Below are positions 51,737 to 62,801 of a stretch of 64,000 bases of DNA, piece by piece (within the stretch, counting starts at the first letter, position 1; each line of letters starts with the position of its first letter). This stretch comes from Oscillospiraceae bacterium. GTDB lineage: Bacteria; Bacillota; Clostridia; Oscillospirales; Oscillospiraceae. The notes beneath the pieces were generated by a model, which did no database searches, had not been told where the DNA came from, and saw only the letters and a program-made list of their open reading frames with translations. The position numbers were made by a program, and so were the translations under genes. Location: contig JAQXMD010000165.1 in NCBI GenBank assembly GCA_029012465.1, positions 1 to 64,000 of the forward strand. Reading direction: 5' to 3'.

Positions 51737-53860
51737 TTACTGCTGGTTTTTCTTGGCCAGCTCCTTGAGTGCATCCCGGCGGGACAGGTTTACACGGCCC
51801 TTCTCGTCGATGTCAGTGACCTTGACCCAGGTCATATCGCCAACGTTGAGCACATCCTCAACCTTTTCCACACGGTGGTTTTCCAGCTTGGAGATGTGGA
51901 TCATGCCGTCCTTACCGGGAACCAGCTCCACAAATGCGCCGATCTGGATGATGCGGACGACCTTGCCGTAGTACAGCTTGCCAACCTCGGGAACGAAGCA
52001 AATGTTGTCAATGGCGGCCTTTGCAGCCTTGCAGGCGGCGGCATCAACAGCGGAGATAAAGATGGAACCATCGTCGTCGATGTCGATCTTGGCACCGGAC
52101 TCAGCGGTGATCTTCTGAATGGTCTTGCCGCCGGAGCCGATAACCTCACGGATTTTGTCAACGGGAATCTTCATGGAAATCATCTTGGGAGCGTACTCGC
52201 TGACTTCCTTTCTGGGCTCGGAGATGCAGGGGAGCATGATTTCATCCAGAATCTCCAGACGAGCCTTGCGGCAGATTTCCAGAGCGTTCTCAATGATCTC
52301 CATGGTCAGACCGTCGTTCTTCAGGTCCATCTGAATGGCGGTGACACCCTCGGTGGTACCGGCAACCTTGAAGTCCATCTCGCCGTGGAAGTCCTCAACA
52401 CCCTGAATGTCGATGAAGGTACGGAAGTTGTCGCCCTCGGAGATCAGCCCGCAGGAAATGCCTGCAACGGGACGCTTAATGGGAACACCGGCATCCATCA
52501 GTGCCAGAGTAGTGCCGCAGATGGAACCCTGAGAGGTGGAACCGTTGGAGGACAGCACATCAGAGACCACGCGGATGGCATAGGGAAACTCCTCAACAGA
52601 GGGGAGAACGGGAGCAAGAGCCTTCTCAACCAGAGCACCATGGCCATATTCACGACGGGAGGTGGAGCGGCTGCCTCTTGCCTCACCGGTGGAGAAGGCG
52701 GGCATGTTGTAATGATGCATCCAGCGCTTGCTTTCCTCGGGGAAGATGGTGTCCAGCTTCTGCATCATGGACAGAGAGCCAAGGGTACAAACGGACAGAA
52801 CCTGAGTCTGACCACGGGTGAACAGGCCGGAGCCGTGCACACGGGGAAGCACGCCAACCTCAGCTGCCAGAGGACGAATCTCGTCGTGCTGACGACCGTC
52901 CACACGCTTGCCCTCCATGAGCCACTTCTTAACGACCTTCTTCTGCATTTTGTAGAGGCAGACCTCAATGTGCTGATCGTAATCTTCGTACTTGTCAGCG
53001 AACTTCTCGGCAAAGTCCAGACGGATGGCAGCCAGACGCTCTTCACGGACATTCTTATCATTTGTGTCCAGAGCGTACTCGATCTGGTCAAGGCCGTAGG
53101 CAATGAGATCGTCCAGCATCTCGTGGTTGACGGAAGCCTTTTCAAAGGTGAACTTGGGCTTGCCAATCTCAGCGACAATGTCGTTGATAAACGCAACGAT
53201 CTTCTGGTTGGTCTCATGGGCCAGCTTGATGCCGCCCAGGAGGATGTCCTCGGGAATCTCGTCAGCCTCAGTCTCGATCATGACCACCTTCTCAGCAGTG
53301 GAGGCGATGGTAATGAACATTTTAGCTCTCTGATGCTGATCATAGGAGGGGTTCACAACATACTCGCCGTCCACATAAGCAACCTGGGTGGTGGCCATGG
53401 GGCCGTTCCAGGGCACATCGGAATAAGCGGTGGCGATGAATGCGCCCAGAGATGCAACGACCTCAATGGAGTTGTCCTGATCGTTGGACAGGGCGGTGCA
53501 GGTGATGACCACATCGTTGCGGAGGTCATCATCAAAGAAGGGACGCATGGGACGGTCGATCAGACGGCTGACCAGAACGCCCTTCTCGGAGGGACGGCCC
53601 TCACGGCGGAGATAAGCGCCGGGGATACGGCCCACGGAATACATACGCTCCTCAAAGTCGATGGTGAGAGGGAAATACTCAATGCCGGACTTGGGAGCGG
53701 AAGAAGCGACCACAGTGGTCAGAACCACAGTGTCGCCGTAGCGGCAGATACACTCTGCGTTGCAGAGCTCAGCAACCTTACCGGTGATGACGGTAAAGGG
53801 ACGGCCGCCGATTTCAGTCTGAAATACATGCTGATTGGGGAACTCTTTTTTGGTTACCAT
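51737..53860 (-). CDS. pnp: Polyribonucleotide nucleotidyltransferase (PNPase)
   Basis: 707 residues, full length. Two RNase PH cores (FPLTIDFEERMYSVGRIPGA; GSGLFTRGQTQVLSVCTLG; RRREYGHGALVEKAL-like), the catalytic GISCGLISEGD region, then KH (IREVIGSGGKTIQKITAES, in part) and S1 (GKVVRIIQIGAFVELVPGKDG) domains at the C-terminus. Phosphorolytic 3'-5' RNA decay. Downstream of rpsO, the standard order; a 75-base rod hairpin sits just before its ribosome site (AGGAGG). Confidence 0.97.
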   Translation of the reverse strand: MVTKKEFPNQHVFQTEIGGRPFTVITGKVAELCNAECICRYGDTVVLTTVVASSAPKSGIEYFPLTIDFEERMYSVGRIPGAYLRREGRPSEKGVLVSRLIDRPMRPFFDDDLRNDVVITCTALSNDQDNSIEVVASLGAFIATAYSDVPWNGPMATTQVAYVDGEYVVNPSYDQHQRAKMFITIASTAEKVVMIETEADEIPEDILLGGIKLAHETNQKIVAFINDIVAEIGKPKFTFEKASVNHEMLDDLIAYGLDQIEYALDTNDKNVREERLAAIRLDFAEKFADKYEDYDQHIEVCLYKMQKKVVKKWLMEGKRVDGRQHDEIRPLAAEVGVLPRVHGSGLFTRGQTQVLSVCTLGSLSMMQKLDTIFPEESKRWMHHYNMPAFSTGEARGSRSTSRREYGHGALVEKALAPVLPSVEEFPYAIRVVSDVLSSNGSTSQGSICGTTLALMDAGVPIKRPVAGISCGLISEGDNFRTFIDIQGVEDFHGEMDFKVAGTTEGVTAIQMDLKNDGLTMEIIENALEICRKARLEILDEIMLPCISEPRKEVSEYAPKMISMKIPVDKIREVIGSGGKTIQKITAESGAKIDIDDDGSIFISAVDAAACKAAKAAIDNICFVPEVGKLYYGKVVRIIQIGAFVELVPGKDGMIHISKLENHRVEKVEDVLNVGDMTWVKVTDIDEKGRVNLSRRDALKELAKKNQQ

Positions 53861-53890
53861 TTAAAATACCTCCTGTATTTGTTTTGTGTG

Positions 53891-53965
53891 ACACAGGAAG
53901 TTTAGCACTTGAAACAGGATCCGGGGATTCGGATGCTCTTTCAACTGCTAAAACAATTCCTGTGT
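53891..53965 (-). promoter_or_regulatory. Long rod-like hairpin in the pnp leader
   Basis: Four collinear paired blocks: ACACAGGAA/TTCCTGTGT, TTTAGCA/TGCTAAA, TTGAAA/TTTCAA, ATCCG/CGGAT, separated by tiny internal loops and closed by a 6-base loop, about 27 bp in total. Position and form recall the E. coli pnp leader, an RNase III substrate that allows PNPase to repress itself. Confidence 0.72.
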
Positions 53966-53983
53966 CCATGTTTTCACTGCTAT

Positions 53984-54011
53984 AAAGGGCGGCTCAGCAG
54001 AGCCGCCCTTT
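53984..54011 (-). terminator. Hairpin between rpsO and pnp
   Basis: Perfect 12-bp stem AAAGGGCGGCTC/GAGCCGCCCTTT with a 4-base loop. On the minus strand it is not followed by a long T-run, so partial termination of rpsO transcripts or a processing site are both possible. Confidence 0.65.
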
Positions 54012-54046
54012 GAGCACCGTGATGCGCACGGACCTCTGGGCCGTAA

Positions 54047-54313
54047 TTACTTACGCAGACCCAGCTTGGCAATGAGGGCACGATAACGGTTGATGTCCTT
54101 CTTTGCCAGGTAGTCCAGCAGGTTGCGGCGCTTACCAACCATCTTCAGCAGGCCACGACGGCTGTGGTCGTCATGGATGTGAGTGCGGAGATGCTCGGTG
54201 AGCTCGTTGATGCGGTAGGTCAGAACAGCGACCTGTACCTCGGGGGAACCGGTGTCACCCTCGTGGGTAGCGTACTCGGCGATGATCTGGTCCTTAACTT
54301 CCTTGCGAATCAT
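54047..54313 (-). CDS. rpsO: 30S ribosomal protein S15
   Basis: 88 residues from the ATG with AAGGTGG upstream. [26 protein letters not shown] (in part), [23 protein letters not shown], and [13 protein letters not shown] are diagnostic. Primary 16S rRNA-binding protein. The long leader suggests autoregulation. Confidence 0.97.
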   Translation of the reverse strand: MIRKEVKDQIIAEYATHEGDTGSPEVQVAVLTYRINELTEHLRTHIHDDHSRRGLLKMVGKRRNLLDYLAKKDINRYRALIAKLGLRK

Positions 54314-54325
54314 GATAAATTCCAC

Positions 54326-54412
54326 CTTTCAAAAGTTTTACCCAAAGGCTAAGTGCCGGGCGGGTGAATACCGCATGGCGGCTTGTATCCCGGGACTGAG
54401 CGATAGGGCATA
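54326..54412 (-). promoter_or_regulatory. Candidate S15 (rpsO) leader
   Basis: About 90 bases of leader with CCGC/GCGG and TCCCGGG/CCCGG pairings and a possible long-range AAAGG/CCTTT helix. S15 leaders are known autoregulators in several lineages with different folds; family not identified. Confidence 0.4.
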
Positions 54413-54420
54413 CCTTTAAG

Positions 54421-54448
54421 ATTATACCACGAATTTTCTGTTTGTAAA
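54421..54448 (-). promoter_or_regulatory. rpsO-pnp promoter
   Basis: Minus strand TTTACA (54443-54448), 16-base spacer, TATAAT (54421-54426). Confidence 0.75.
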
Positions 54449-54612
54449 GCAAAAAAATGAATTTTATAGATAAAGTGCCGTCTTTTTTCGTTTTTTCTCA
54501 AATCACCGGCTTTTCCGGCTAAATACCGTGGCATAAACCATCCAAAAAAAGTGGGGTTTCCTGAAAAAAACTGAGCACAATGCTAAAAATGCTGTTCCCC
54601 GGGAAAATACCA

Positions 54613-54641
54613 TTGACAAAGGGAAAACACTTTAGTATGAT
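54613..54641 (+). promoter_or_regulatory. ilv operon promoter
   Basis: TTGACA (54613-54618), 17-base spacer, TATGAT (54636-54641), just before the T-box leader. Confidence 0.85.
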
Positions 54642-54649
54642 GAACTAAA

Positions 54650-54908
54650 ATATTGAAACAGCGATGACGAGGAAAGTAGTCCCGGAGGATGCTTCAGAGA
54701 GGACCCGGCTGGTGAAAGGGTCTGCCAAATCCCGGATGAAATCTCACCTCTGAGCTTTGCACCGAACCCATTGGCAGTAGGCTGCAACGGTGTCCCCCGT
54801 TACCGGATGATCTGCATTTGATGCAGACTGAGTGCCTGTGAAAGCAGGAATTTAGGTGGTAACGCGGAGTCAGCTTCGTCCTATGGTTTGGGACGGGGCT
54901 TCTTTTTA
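54650..54908 (+). promoter_or_regulatory. T-box leader, probably leucine-specific
   Basis: Standard T-box order: GCGATGACGAGG start of stem I, AGAGAG (AG bulge region), GGTG-AAA distal loop, specifier region ending CTCACCTCTGAGC, and the T-box AGGTGGTAACGCGG (54854-54867) whose TGGT pairs with the tRNA acceptor end. A terminator hairpin (CGTCC/GGGACG then TTCTTTTT) ends at 54908. Aligned with the B. subtilis glyQS specifier loop by its following A and the TGAGC helix, the codon is CTC (54743-54745), Leu; ATC (54741-54743), Ile, is the alternative. Uncharged tRNA-Leu would switch on the operon. Confidence 0.9.
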
Positions 54909-54940
54909 TATGAATCCCTTTGTAAAGGAGGCGCAGTGAT

Positions 54941-56557
54941 TTGGTTACTGGCGCAGAGGCTTTGATTGAAAGCCTGAAACGGGAACATGTGACTGAGATC
55001 TTCGGCTATGCCGGAGCAACCATCTGCCCCGCGGTGGATGCAGTCAAGAATTCCGATATTCATTATACTTTGGTGAGAACGGAGCAGAACGCCGGACATA
55101 TGGCTTCCGGCTACTCCAGAATGAGCGGAAAGACCGGCGTATGCATGGTCACTTCCGGCCCGGGCGCTACCAATCTTGTGACCGGCATTGCGACGGCCTA
55201 TATGGATTCCATTCCCATGGTGGCCATCACCGGACAGGTTCAGTCCTATCTCCTTGGCAGAGATATTTTTCAGGAAGTGGACATGACCGGCGCCGTTGCG
55301 CCCTTTATCAAGCACAGCTATCTGGTGAAGAATGTAAAGGACATCCCCAGAATTGTCAAGGAGGCCTTTCACATTGCCTCCACCGGCCGTCCCGGTCCTG
55401 TGCTCATCGACATTCCCATTGATGTGCAGCAGGCGGAATTTGAACCGGAATATCCGGATACGGTGGATATCCGGGGCTATAAGCCCTCTGTGAAGGGCAA
55501 CATCAAACAGATTCAGCGGGCGGCGGAAGCCATCCGCAACGCGAAAAAGCCCGTCCTTTGTCTGGGCGGCGGTGTTGTCCTTGCCGGGGCACAAAAGGAG
55601 GCCCTGGAGTTTGCTGAGCGCAGCTCTCTGCCCATTGTTACCACCATGATGGGCCTTGGAATCGTTCCCACGGATCATCCCCTTTATATGGGTATGATCG
55701 GCTCCTTTGGCACGGAGACTGCCAACCGGACGCTGGCTCATTCGGATCTGCTGATTCTGGTGGGCGCCCGGGTTGCCAACCGCGCCATTTTGTCTCCCGG
55801 CGAAATTGGCCGGAGAATGAAGACCATTCACATTGACGTGGACCCCGCCGAGATCGGCAAAAACGTCAGCACCACCATTCCTGTGGTGGGCGATGTGAAG
55901 CAGGTGCTCCTTCAGCTCATGGAGCATGATGCCACCGCGCAGACTCAGGATCTGGAGCTTTTGCAGAAGAGCAGAAGGGAAGAGCTTGTCCGGGAGCTTC
56001 CCGCCAAGGCCGGATTTGCACATCCCGCCAGAGTGATCCGCACTCTGGGTGAAAAGCTCGATGACAACGCCTGTATTGTTGCAGATGTGGGCCAGAACCA
56101 GATCTGGACCTGCAAGCATATGATCCACAAGCACGGCAGATTCCTAACCACCGGTGGCCTTGGCACCATGGGTTATTCCCTGCCTGCGGCACTGGGGGCA
56201 AAGGTGGCTGATCCGGACCGTCAGACTGTTGTGGTCTGCGGCGACGGCAGCTTCCAGATGTTTATGAATGAGCTGAGCACCCTGAGAAACCTGAATGCCG
56301 ATGTGAAGATTGTCATGATGCAGAACGATGTGCTCGGTCTTGTCAACGAGATTCAGCACTCCAGCTACAGCGGTCCCTTCGGTGTGGCGCTGGAGCATTC
56401 CCCGGATTTCTGCAAGCTCTCGGAGGCCTACGGCGTTGACTGGGGCTATGTGTCCCAGGACAGAGATATTCCCGCTGCCATTGACACCATGCTCAGCCAC
56501 AAGGGTCCGTATCTCCTGATCTGTCGGGTAGACCCGGATGCCCGTACAGGCGACTAA
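54941..56557 (+). CDS. ilvB: Acetolactate synthase large subunit, copy 1
   Basis: 538 residues from TTG with AAGGAGG upstream. ThDP-enzyme motifs: catalytic Glu in RTEQNAGHMASGYSRMSGK near 48, VTSGPGATNLVTGIATAYMDS near 70, GQVQSYLLGRDIFQEVDM, and GDGSFQMFMNELST near 430 (ThDP/Mg). The N-terminal active-site loop reads FGYAGATICPAVDA instead of the common FGYPGGAVLPIYDA. Makes acetolactate or acetohydroxybutyrate, the first shared step to Val, Leu and Ile. First gene after the T-box. The divergent loop leaves a related carboligase role open. Confidence 0.9.
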   Translation: MVTGAEALIESLKREHVTEIFGYAGATICPAVDAVKNSDIHYTLVRTEQNAGHMASGYSRMSGKTGVCMVTSGPGATNLVTGIATAYMDSIPMVAITGQVQSYLLGRDIFQEVDMTGAVAPFIKHSYLVKNVKDIPRIVKEAFHIASTGRPGPVLIDIPIDVQQAEFEPEYPDTVDIRGYKPSVKGNIKQIQRAAEAIRNAKKPVLCLGGGVVLAGAQKEALEFAERSSLPIVTTMMGLGIVPTDHPLYMGMIGSFGTETANRTLAHSDLLILVGARVANRAILSPGEIGRRMKTIHIDVDPAEIGKNVSTTIPVVGDVKQVLLQLMEHDATAQTQDLELLQKSRREELVRELPAKAGFAHPARVIRTLGEKLDDNACIVADVGQNQIWTCKHMIHKHGRFLTTGGLGTMGYSLPAALGAKVADPDRQTVVVCGDGSFQMFMNELSTLRNLNADVKIVMMQNDVLGLVNEIQHSSYSGPFGVALEHSPDFCKLSEAYGVDWGYVSQDRDIPAAIDTMLSHKGPYLLICRVDPDARTGD

Positions 56558-56572
56558 GGGAGGGGAATGCAC

Positions 56573-57058
56573 ATGAAACAGACAATTTCCATTCTGGTTG
56601 AAAACCAGGCAGGTGTTTTGAATAAGATTACGGGACTGTTCTCCCGCCGAGCCTTCAATATTGAGTCTCTGGCGGTGGGTGTCACGGATGATCCCTCCAT
56701 TTCCCGGATCACCATTATCGTGGACAGCGGCAACAGCGTTGTGGAGCAGGTGGAAAAGCAGCTTAACAAGCTGGTTGACGTGATTAAGGTGCGGACACTG
56801 GAGGATGACCGGATGATCGGCCGGGAGCTGATGATCGCAAAGGTTTCCTGCACCACCAAAACCCGTGTTGATATTATGAATCTGTGCCAGATCATGGGGG
56901 CGAAGATTGCTGATGTATCCCCCACCACCATGACCCTGGAGCTTAGCGATACCACAGAGCGTCTGGAACTGTTCCAGAGTCTTCTCAGGCCCTTCTCCAT
57001 TCTGGAGGTAGCCCGTACCGGGCTGATCGCCGTGCAAAAGGGCAGCGGCAAAATTTAA
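56573..57058 (+). CDS. ilvN: Acetolactate synthase small subunit, copy 1
   Basis: 161 residues from the second ATG (GGGAGGGG seven bases upstream; the first ATG is too close). ACT domain: MKQTISILVENQAGVLNKITGLF, FNIESLAVGVTDDPSISRITI, then LVDVIKVRTLEDDRMIGRELMIAKV and the C-terminal regulatory domain ARTGLIAVQKG. Binds valine for feedback inhibition and activates the large subunit. Confidence 0.92.
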   Translation: MKQTISILVENQAGVLNKITGLFSRRAFNIESLAVGVTDDPSISRITIIVDSGNSVVEQVEKQLNKLVDVIKVRTLEDDRMIGRELMIAKVSCTTKTRVDIMNLCQIMGAKIADVSPTTMTLELSDTTERLELFQSLLRPFSILEVARTGLIAVQKGSGKI

Positions 57059-57079
57059 GTACCTCTGAGGAGTGACACT

Positions 57080-58792
57080 ATGAAAGTAAAATCCACCGTG
57101 GCAATTCTGGAATGTCTGCTGGAGCAGGGAGTGGATACCATCTTCGGCTATCCCGGCGGAACCATTCTGAATATCTATGATGAACTTTACAGCTATCAGG
57201 ATAAGATTCGCCACATATTGACTGCCCATGAGCAGGGTGCTGCCCATGCGGCAGACGGCTATGCCCGTTCCACCGGAAAGGTGGGCGTGTGCTTCGCCAC
57301 CTCCGGCCCCGGCGCCACCAACCTGACCACCGGCATTGCAACTGCCTATTACGATTCCTCCCCCGTGGTGTTTATCACCTGCAACGTGACGGAAAACACC
57401 TTGGGAAAAGATGCTTTTCAGGAGGTGGACATCACCGGTATTGCCATGCCCATCACCAAGGCCACCTATCTTGTCCGTGATCCCCAGACCATTCCTGATG
57501 TGATCCGTGAGGCCTTCGCTGTGGCGGCCACAGGCCGTCCCGGCCCGGTGCTCATTGACTTCCTGAAGAATGTCACCGCCCCCAGCGTCATGATCGACTA
57601 CGAGCCCATGGAGCGGAAGGAGCACATCCATCACGGCAGACTTCAGGCCCTGACCCACCGGATCGGCTGGGACATCAAGACCCCGGAGCCCAACCACGAT
57701 GACGTCCGTACCCTCTGCCAGATGATCGCGGAATCCAAAAAGCCCCTGCTGATTTGCGGCGGCGGTGTGGTTCGGAGCCGTGCCCATGAGGTGTTCCGTG
57801 CCTTTGCGGAGAAAATTGACACCCCCGTTGCCATTACGGTTATGGGCGGCGGAGGATTTCCCGGGGGGCATCCTCTGACCACAGGCATGATCGGCATGCA
57901 TGGCACCCAGGCTTCCAATATTGCCTGTGACAACTGTGATCTTCTGATTGCAGTGGGCTGCCGGTTCTCTGACCGTGTTGCGCTGGACCCGGATACCTTC
58001 GCTGCCAATGCGAAAATCGTCCATATTGACATCGACCGGGCTGAGATCGGAAAGAATGTGAAAACTGCCCATCATATTATCGGCGATGCCAAGCGTGTGC
58101 TCGAGCTTCTCAACAGCGTCGTGGAGGAGAAGAAGAATCCCGAATGGAAGGAATTTGTTTTCTCCCACGCCACCAGAACCGAGTACGACGACAAGCCCGG
58201 TGAGCTGACGCCCCAGCAGGTTCTGGAGACCATTCGTCAGATCGTTCCCGGTGACTCCATCGTGGCAACAGATGTGGGCCAGCATCAGATGTGGACCATT
58301 CAGCATTTCCACTTTGATTATCCCGGCCAGCTTCTCACCTCCGGCGGCTTTGGCACCATGGGCTTTGGCCTTGGTGCGGCTCTGGGCGCGAAGATCGGCA
58401 ATCCCGATAAAACCGTGATCCATATCACCGGCGATGGCTGCTTCCGTATGAATGGACAGGAAATGGCCACAGAGTCTCACTATGATATTCCCGTCATCAC
58501 ATTCGTCTTTGACAACCGTACTCTGGGCATGGTTCGTCAGTGGCAGAATCTGATATATAACAAGCGCTTTTCTCAGACCGATCTGGGCTTTGCCCCTGAC
58601 TTTGTAAAGCTGGCCGAGGCCTACGGCCTGAAGGGCCGGCGTGTCACCAACGTTCAGGAGCTGAAAGAGGCCATTCATGAGGCCCTTGAATGGGGCCATG
58701 GCTATGTGGTGGACTGCATGATCGACACCGACGAGATGGTTCGTCCCATGGTCGGCGGAGGTCAGCCCATTACCAACTTTATGCTGACTTAA
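57080..58792 (+). CDS. ilvB: Acetolactate synthase large subunit, copy 2
   Basis: 570 residues, the canonical length. VDTIFGYPGGTILNIYDEL near 17, catalytic Glu in TAHEQGAAHAADGYARSTGK near 47, FATSGPGATNLTTGIATAYYDS, GRPGPVLIDFLKNV, and GDGCFRMNGQEMATESHYD near 453 with VFDNRTLGMVRQWQ. This copy has all usual FAD/ThDP motifs and is likely the main anabolic enzyme. GAGGAG precedes the ATG 21 bases after ilvN copy 1. Confidence 0.95.
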   Translation: MKVKSTVAILECLLEQGVDTIFGYPGGTILNIYDELYSYQDKIRHILTAHEQGAAHAADGYARSTGKVGVCFATSGPGATNLTTGIATAYYDSSPVVFITCNVTENTLGKDAFQEVDITGIAMPITKATYLVRDPQTIPDVIREAFAVAATGRPGPVLIDFLKNVTAPSVMIDYEPMERKEHIHHGRLQALTHRIGWDIKTPEPNHDDVRTLCQMIAESKKPLLICGGGVVRSRAHEVFRAFAEKIDTPVAITVMGGGGFPGGHPLTTGMIGMHGTQASNIACDNCDLLIAVGCRFSDRVALDPDTFAANAKIVHIDIDRAEIGKNVKTAHHIIGDAKRVLELLNSVVEEKKNPEWKEFVFSHATRTEYDDKPGELTPQQVLETIRQIVPGDSIVATDVGQHQMWTIQHFHFDYPGQLLTSGGFGTMGFGLGAALGAKIGNPDKTVIHITGDGCFRMNGQEMATESHYDIPVITFVFDNRTLGMVRQWQNLIYNKRFSQTDLGFAPDFVKLAEAYGLKGRRVTNVQELKEAIHEALEWGHGYVVDCMIDTDEMVRPMVGGGQPITNFMLT

Positions 58793-58807
58793 TGGGGAGG
58801 TGTGTTC

Positions 58808-60359
<1,552 letters not shown>

Positions 60360-60376
60360 TTCTGATTTGCTTCTAT

Positions 60377-60403
60377 GGGAGGCGGAACCCCGCCTCCCTT
60401 TTT
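60377..60403 (+). terminator. Internal hairpin between ilvC and ilvD
   Basis: Perfect 9-bp stem GGGAGGCGG/CCGCCTCCC with a T-run. It may reduce ilvD relative to ilvC, since ilvD has no obvious promoter of its own. Confidence 0.75.
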
Positions 60404-60425
60404 ACAAATAAAGGAGGTTTTACCT

Positions 60426-62093
60426 GTGAGACTCTCTGAAAACGTCACCCAGGGTGTGGATCGCGCACCGAACCGCTCCCTGTTTGCCGCTCTGGGCTAC
60501 ACCAAGGAGGAGACTGACCGTCCTCTGGTTGGTATTGTTTGCTCCTATAACGAGATCGTGCCTGGCCATATGAATCTGGACAAGATCGCCGAGGCCGTCA
60601 AGGCCGGTGTTCGCATGGCTGGCGGCACCCCCATTGAATTCCCTGCAATTGCTGTCTGCGACGGCATTGCCATGGGCCATATCGGCATGAAGTATTCTCT
60701 GGTGACCCGTGACCTGATTGCTGATTCCACCGAGGCTATGGCCATTGCCCACCAGTTTGACGCGCTGGTTATGATCCCCAACTGTGACAAGAACGTTCCC
60801 GGTCTGCTGATGGCTGCAGCCCGTATCAATGTACCCACCATTTTTGTCTCCGGCGGCCCAATGCTGGCCGGACACCTGAATGATGGCCGCCGTACCTGCC
60901 TCAGTGATATGTTTGAGGGCGTGGGCGCATATCATGCCGGTACACTGGATGAGGAGGGCGTGGAGGAGTATGTGATGAACGCATGCCCCACCTGCGGCTC
61001 CTGCTCCGGTATGTATACTGCCAACTCCATGAACTGCCTCACCGAGGCCATCGGCATGGGCCTTCGCGGCAACGGCACCATTCCCGCTGTGTATTCCGCC
61101 CGTATTCGTCTTGCCAAGCAGGCCGGTATGAAGGTCATGGAGCTGCTGGAGAAGAACATCCGTCCCAGAGATATTATGACTGAGGAAGCCTTCAACAACG
61201 CAGAGATCGTGGATATGGCTCTGGGCTGCTCCACCAATACCATGCTCCATCTGCCTGCAATCGCCCATGAGTGCGGCATTGATATTGACCTGAACCATGT
61301 GAATGAGTTCAACGCCCGCACACCCAACCTGTGTCATCTGGCTCCCGCAGGCCCCACCTTTATGGAGGATCTTGACCGTGCAGGCGGCGTTTACGCCGTT
61401 ATGAAGGAGCTGGCGGATGCTGGACTCATCAAGACGGATCTGATCACCTGCACCGGCAAGACCGTTGCAGAGAACATTGCCGATGCCAACAATCTGGACA
61501 CTGAGACCATCCGTCCCATTGACAATCCCTATCTGGCTACCGGCGGTATTGCCGTGCTCTTTGGTAATCTGGCCCCCAACGGCTGTGTGGTCAAGCAGTC
61601 TGCCGTTGCGCCTGAGATGATGAAGCACTCCGGCCCTGCCCGTGTGTTCAACTCTGAGGAAGAGGCCATTTCCGTAATCTATGCCGGTGGAATTCATCCC
61701 GGCGACGTGGTTGTGATTCGCTACGAAGGCCCCAAGGGCGGTCCCGGTATGCGTGAGATGCTGAACCCCACCTCTGCCATCTGTGGTATGGGTCTGGGTG
61801 AGAGTGTTGCTCTGATTACTGACGGCCGTTTCTCCGGCGCGACCCGCGGCGCTGCCATCGGTCATGTATCTCCCGAGGCTGCCGCAGGCGGAAATATCGG
61901 TCTGGTGGAAGAGGGGGATATCATTTCCATCGATATTCCCAACCATCAGATTACTCTGGAGGTTTCCGACGAAGTCCTTGCAGAGCGCAAGGCAAAGCTG
62001 GTAATGCCTGAGCCCAAGGTCAAGACCGGCTATTTGGCCCGTTATGCCAAGATGGTCACTTCTGCCGACAAGGGCGCAGTTCTCAGCGTGTAA
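60426..62093 (+). CDS. ilvD: Dihydroxy-acid dehydratase
   Basis: 555 residues from GTG with AAAGGAGG upstream. Fe-S cysteine motifs [13 protein letters not shown] near 120 and [22 protein letters not shown] (in part) near 190; [51 protein letters not shown] near 470 (catalytic Ser). Converts dihydroxyacids to 2-ketoacids with an oxygen-sensitive cluster. Last gene of the operon. Confidence 0.97.
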   Translation: MRLSENVTQGVDRAPNRSLFAALGYTKEETDRPLVGIVCSYNEIVPGHMNLDKIAEAVKAGVRMAGGTPIEFPAIAVCDGIAMGHIGMKYSLVTRDLIADSTEAMAIAHQFDALVMIPNCDKNVPGLLMAAARINVPTIFVSGGPMLAGHLNDGRRTCLSDMFEGVGAYHAGTLDEEGVEEYVMNACPTCGSCSGMYTANSMNCLTEAIGMGLRGNGTIPAVYSARIRLAKQAGMKVMELLEKNIRPRDIMTEEAFNNAEIVDMALGCSTNTMLHLPAIAHECGIDIDLNHVNEFNARTPNLCHLAPAGPTFMEDLDRAGGVYAVMKELADAGLIKTDLITCTGKTVAENIADANNLDTETIRPIDNPYLATGGIAVLFGNLAPNGCVVKQSAVAPEMMKHSGPARVFNSEEEAISVIYAGGIHPGDVVVIRYEGPKGGPGMREMLNPTSAICGMGLGESVALITDGRFSGATRGAAIGHVSPEAAAGGNIGLVEEGDIISIDIPNHQITLEVSDEVLAERKAKLVMPEPKVKTGYLARYAKMVTSADKGAVLSV

Positions 62094-62122
62094 TTTTTGG
62101 GATTCCCTTCGATATAACAGTT

Positions 62123-62153
62123 CCCGGCATGGTCTATTGTTTGCCATGCCGGG
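62123..62153 (+). terminator. ilv operon terminator
   Basis: Perfect 10-bp stem CCCGGCATGG/CCATGCCGGG, 11-base loop, then ATTTCTC. Confidence 0.8.
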
Positions 62154-62215
62154 ATTTCTCATATTGACGGAGCGTTTTGAGAATGATATAGTTTTCTTCA
62201 CAGGGAGGAATGACA

Positions 62216-62764
62216 ATGAAACTGATGATTGCATCCGATCTCCATGGGTCGGCTTATTATACCAGATTACTTCTGGAAGCCATGGAACGGGAGCAGCCGG
62301 ACAAGCTGCTGCTTCTGGGGGATCTATTATACCACGGTCCCAGAAATGATCTGCCCCGGGAGTATGCGCCCAAGCAGGTGATTTCCATGCTGAATGCCGT
62401 AAAGGAAAAGCTCCTCTGTGTTCGGGGGAACTGTGAGGCTGAGGTGGATCAGATGGTACTGGATTTTCCTGTTCTGGCGGAGTACGGGGTGCTGTTTGTG
62501 GATGGAGTCACCGTGTATGCCATCCATGGGCATAAAAATATGGATTTGTCCTTTGGGAAGGGCAATCTGGTGCTTTCGGGGCATACCCATATTCCTGTTG
62601 CGAGGGAGGAACAGGGGATATATTATGGGAATCCCGGTTCCGTATCCATTCCCAAGGCGGGCAGCACCCACGGATATATGATTCTTGAAGATTCTGTGCT
62701 GACACATAATAGTCTTTGTGGTGGAGATGTGCTTTCGCCTATTCACATTTCCGTAAATCCGTGA
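62216..62764 (+). CDS. YfcE-type phosphodiesterase
   Basis: 182 residues from the second ATG (GGGAGGA seven bases upstream). MKLMIASDLHGSAYYTRLLL, KLLLLGDLLYHGPRNDLP, CVRGNCEAEVD, YAIHGHKNMD and VLSGHTHIPV form the five metal motifs; YYGNPGSVSIPK is typical of YfcE. Hydrolyses phosphodiesters; physiological substrate unknown. More YfcE-like than the shorter enzyme at 15160. Confidence 0.92.
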   Translation: MKLMIASDLHGSAYYTRLLLEAMEREQPDKLLLLGDLLYHGPRNDLPREYAPKQVISMLNAVKEKLLCVRGNCEAEVDQMVLDFPVLAEYGVLFVDGVTVYAIHGHKNMDLSFGKGNLVLSGHTHIPVAREEQGIYYGNPGSVSIPKAGSTHGYMILEDSVLTHNSLCGGDVLSPIHISVNP

Positions 62765-62770
62765 TATAAT
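62742..62770 (+). promoter_or_regulatory. Promoter of the DUF1836 gene
   Basis: TTCACA (62742-62747), 17-base spacer, TATAAT (62765-62770); the -35 lies inside the end of the phosphodiesterase gene. Confidence 0.7.
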
Positions 62771-62801
62771 CCCTATAACGATGATTTGGGAGGATGAAAT
62801 C

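Noticed and set aside
51668..53905. Plus-strand open frame of 745 codons
   Set aside because: It is the exact mirror of pnp; codon bias of pnp keeps the opposite strand open. Its repetitive composition and absence of a ribosome site argue against a gene.
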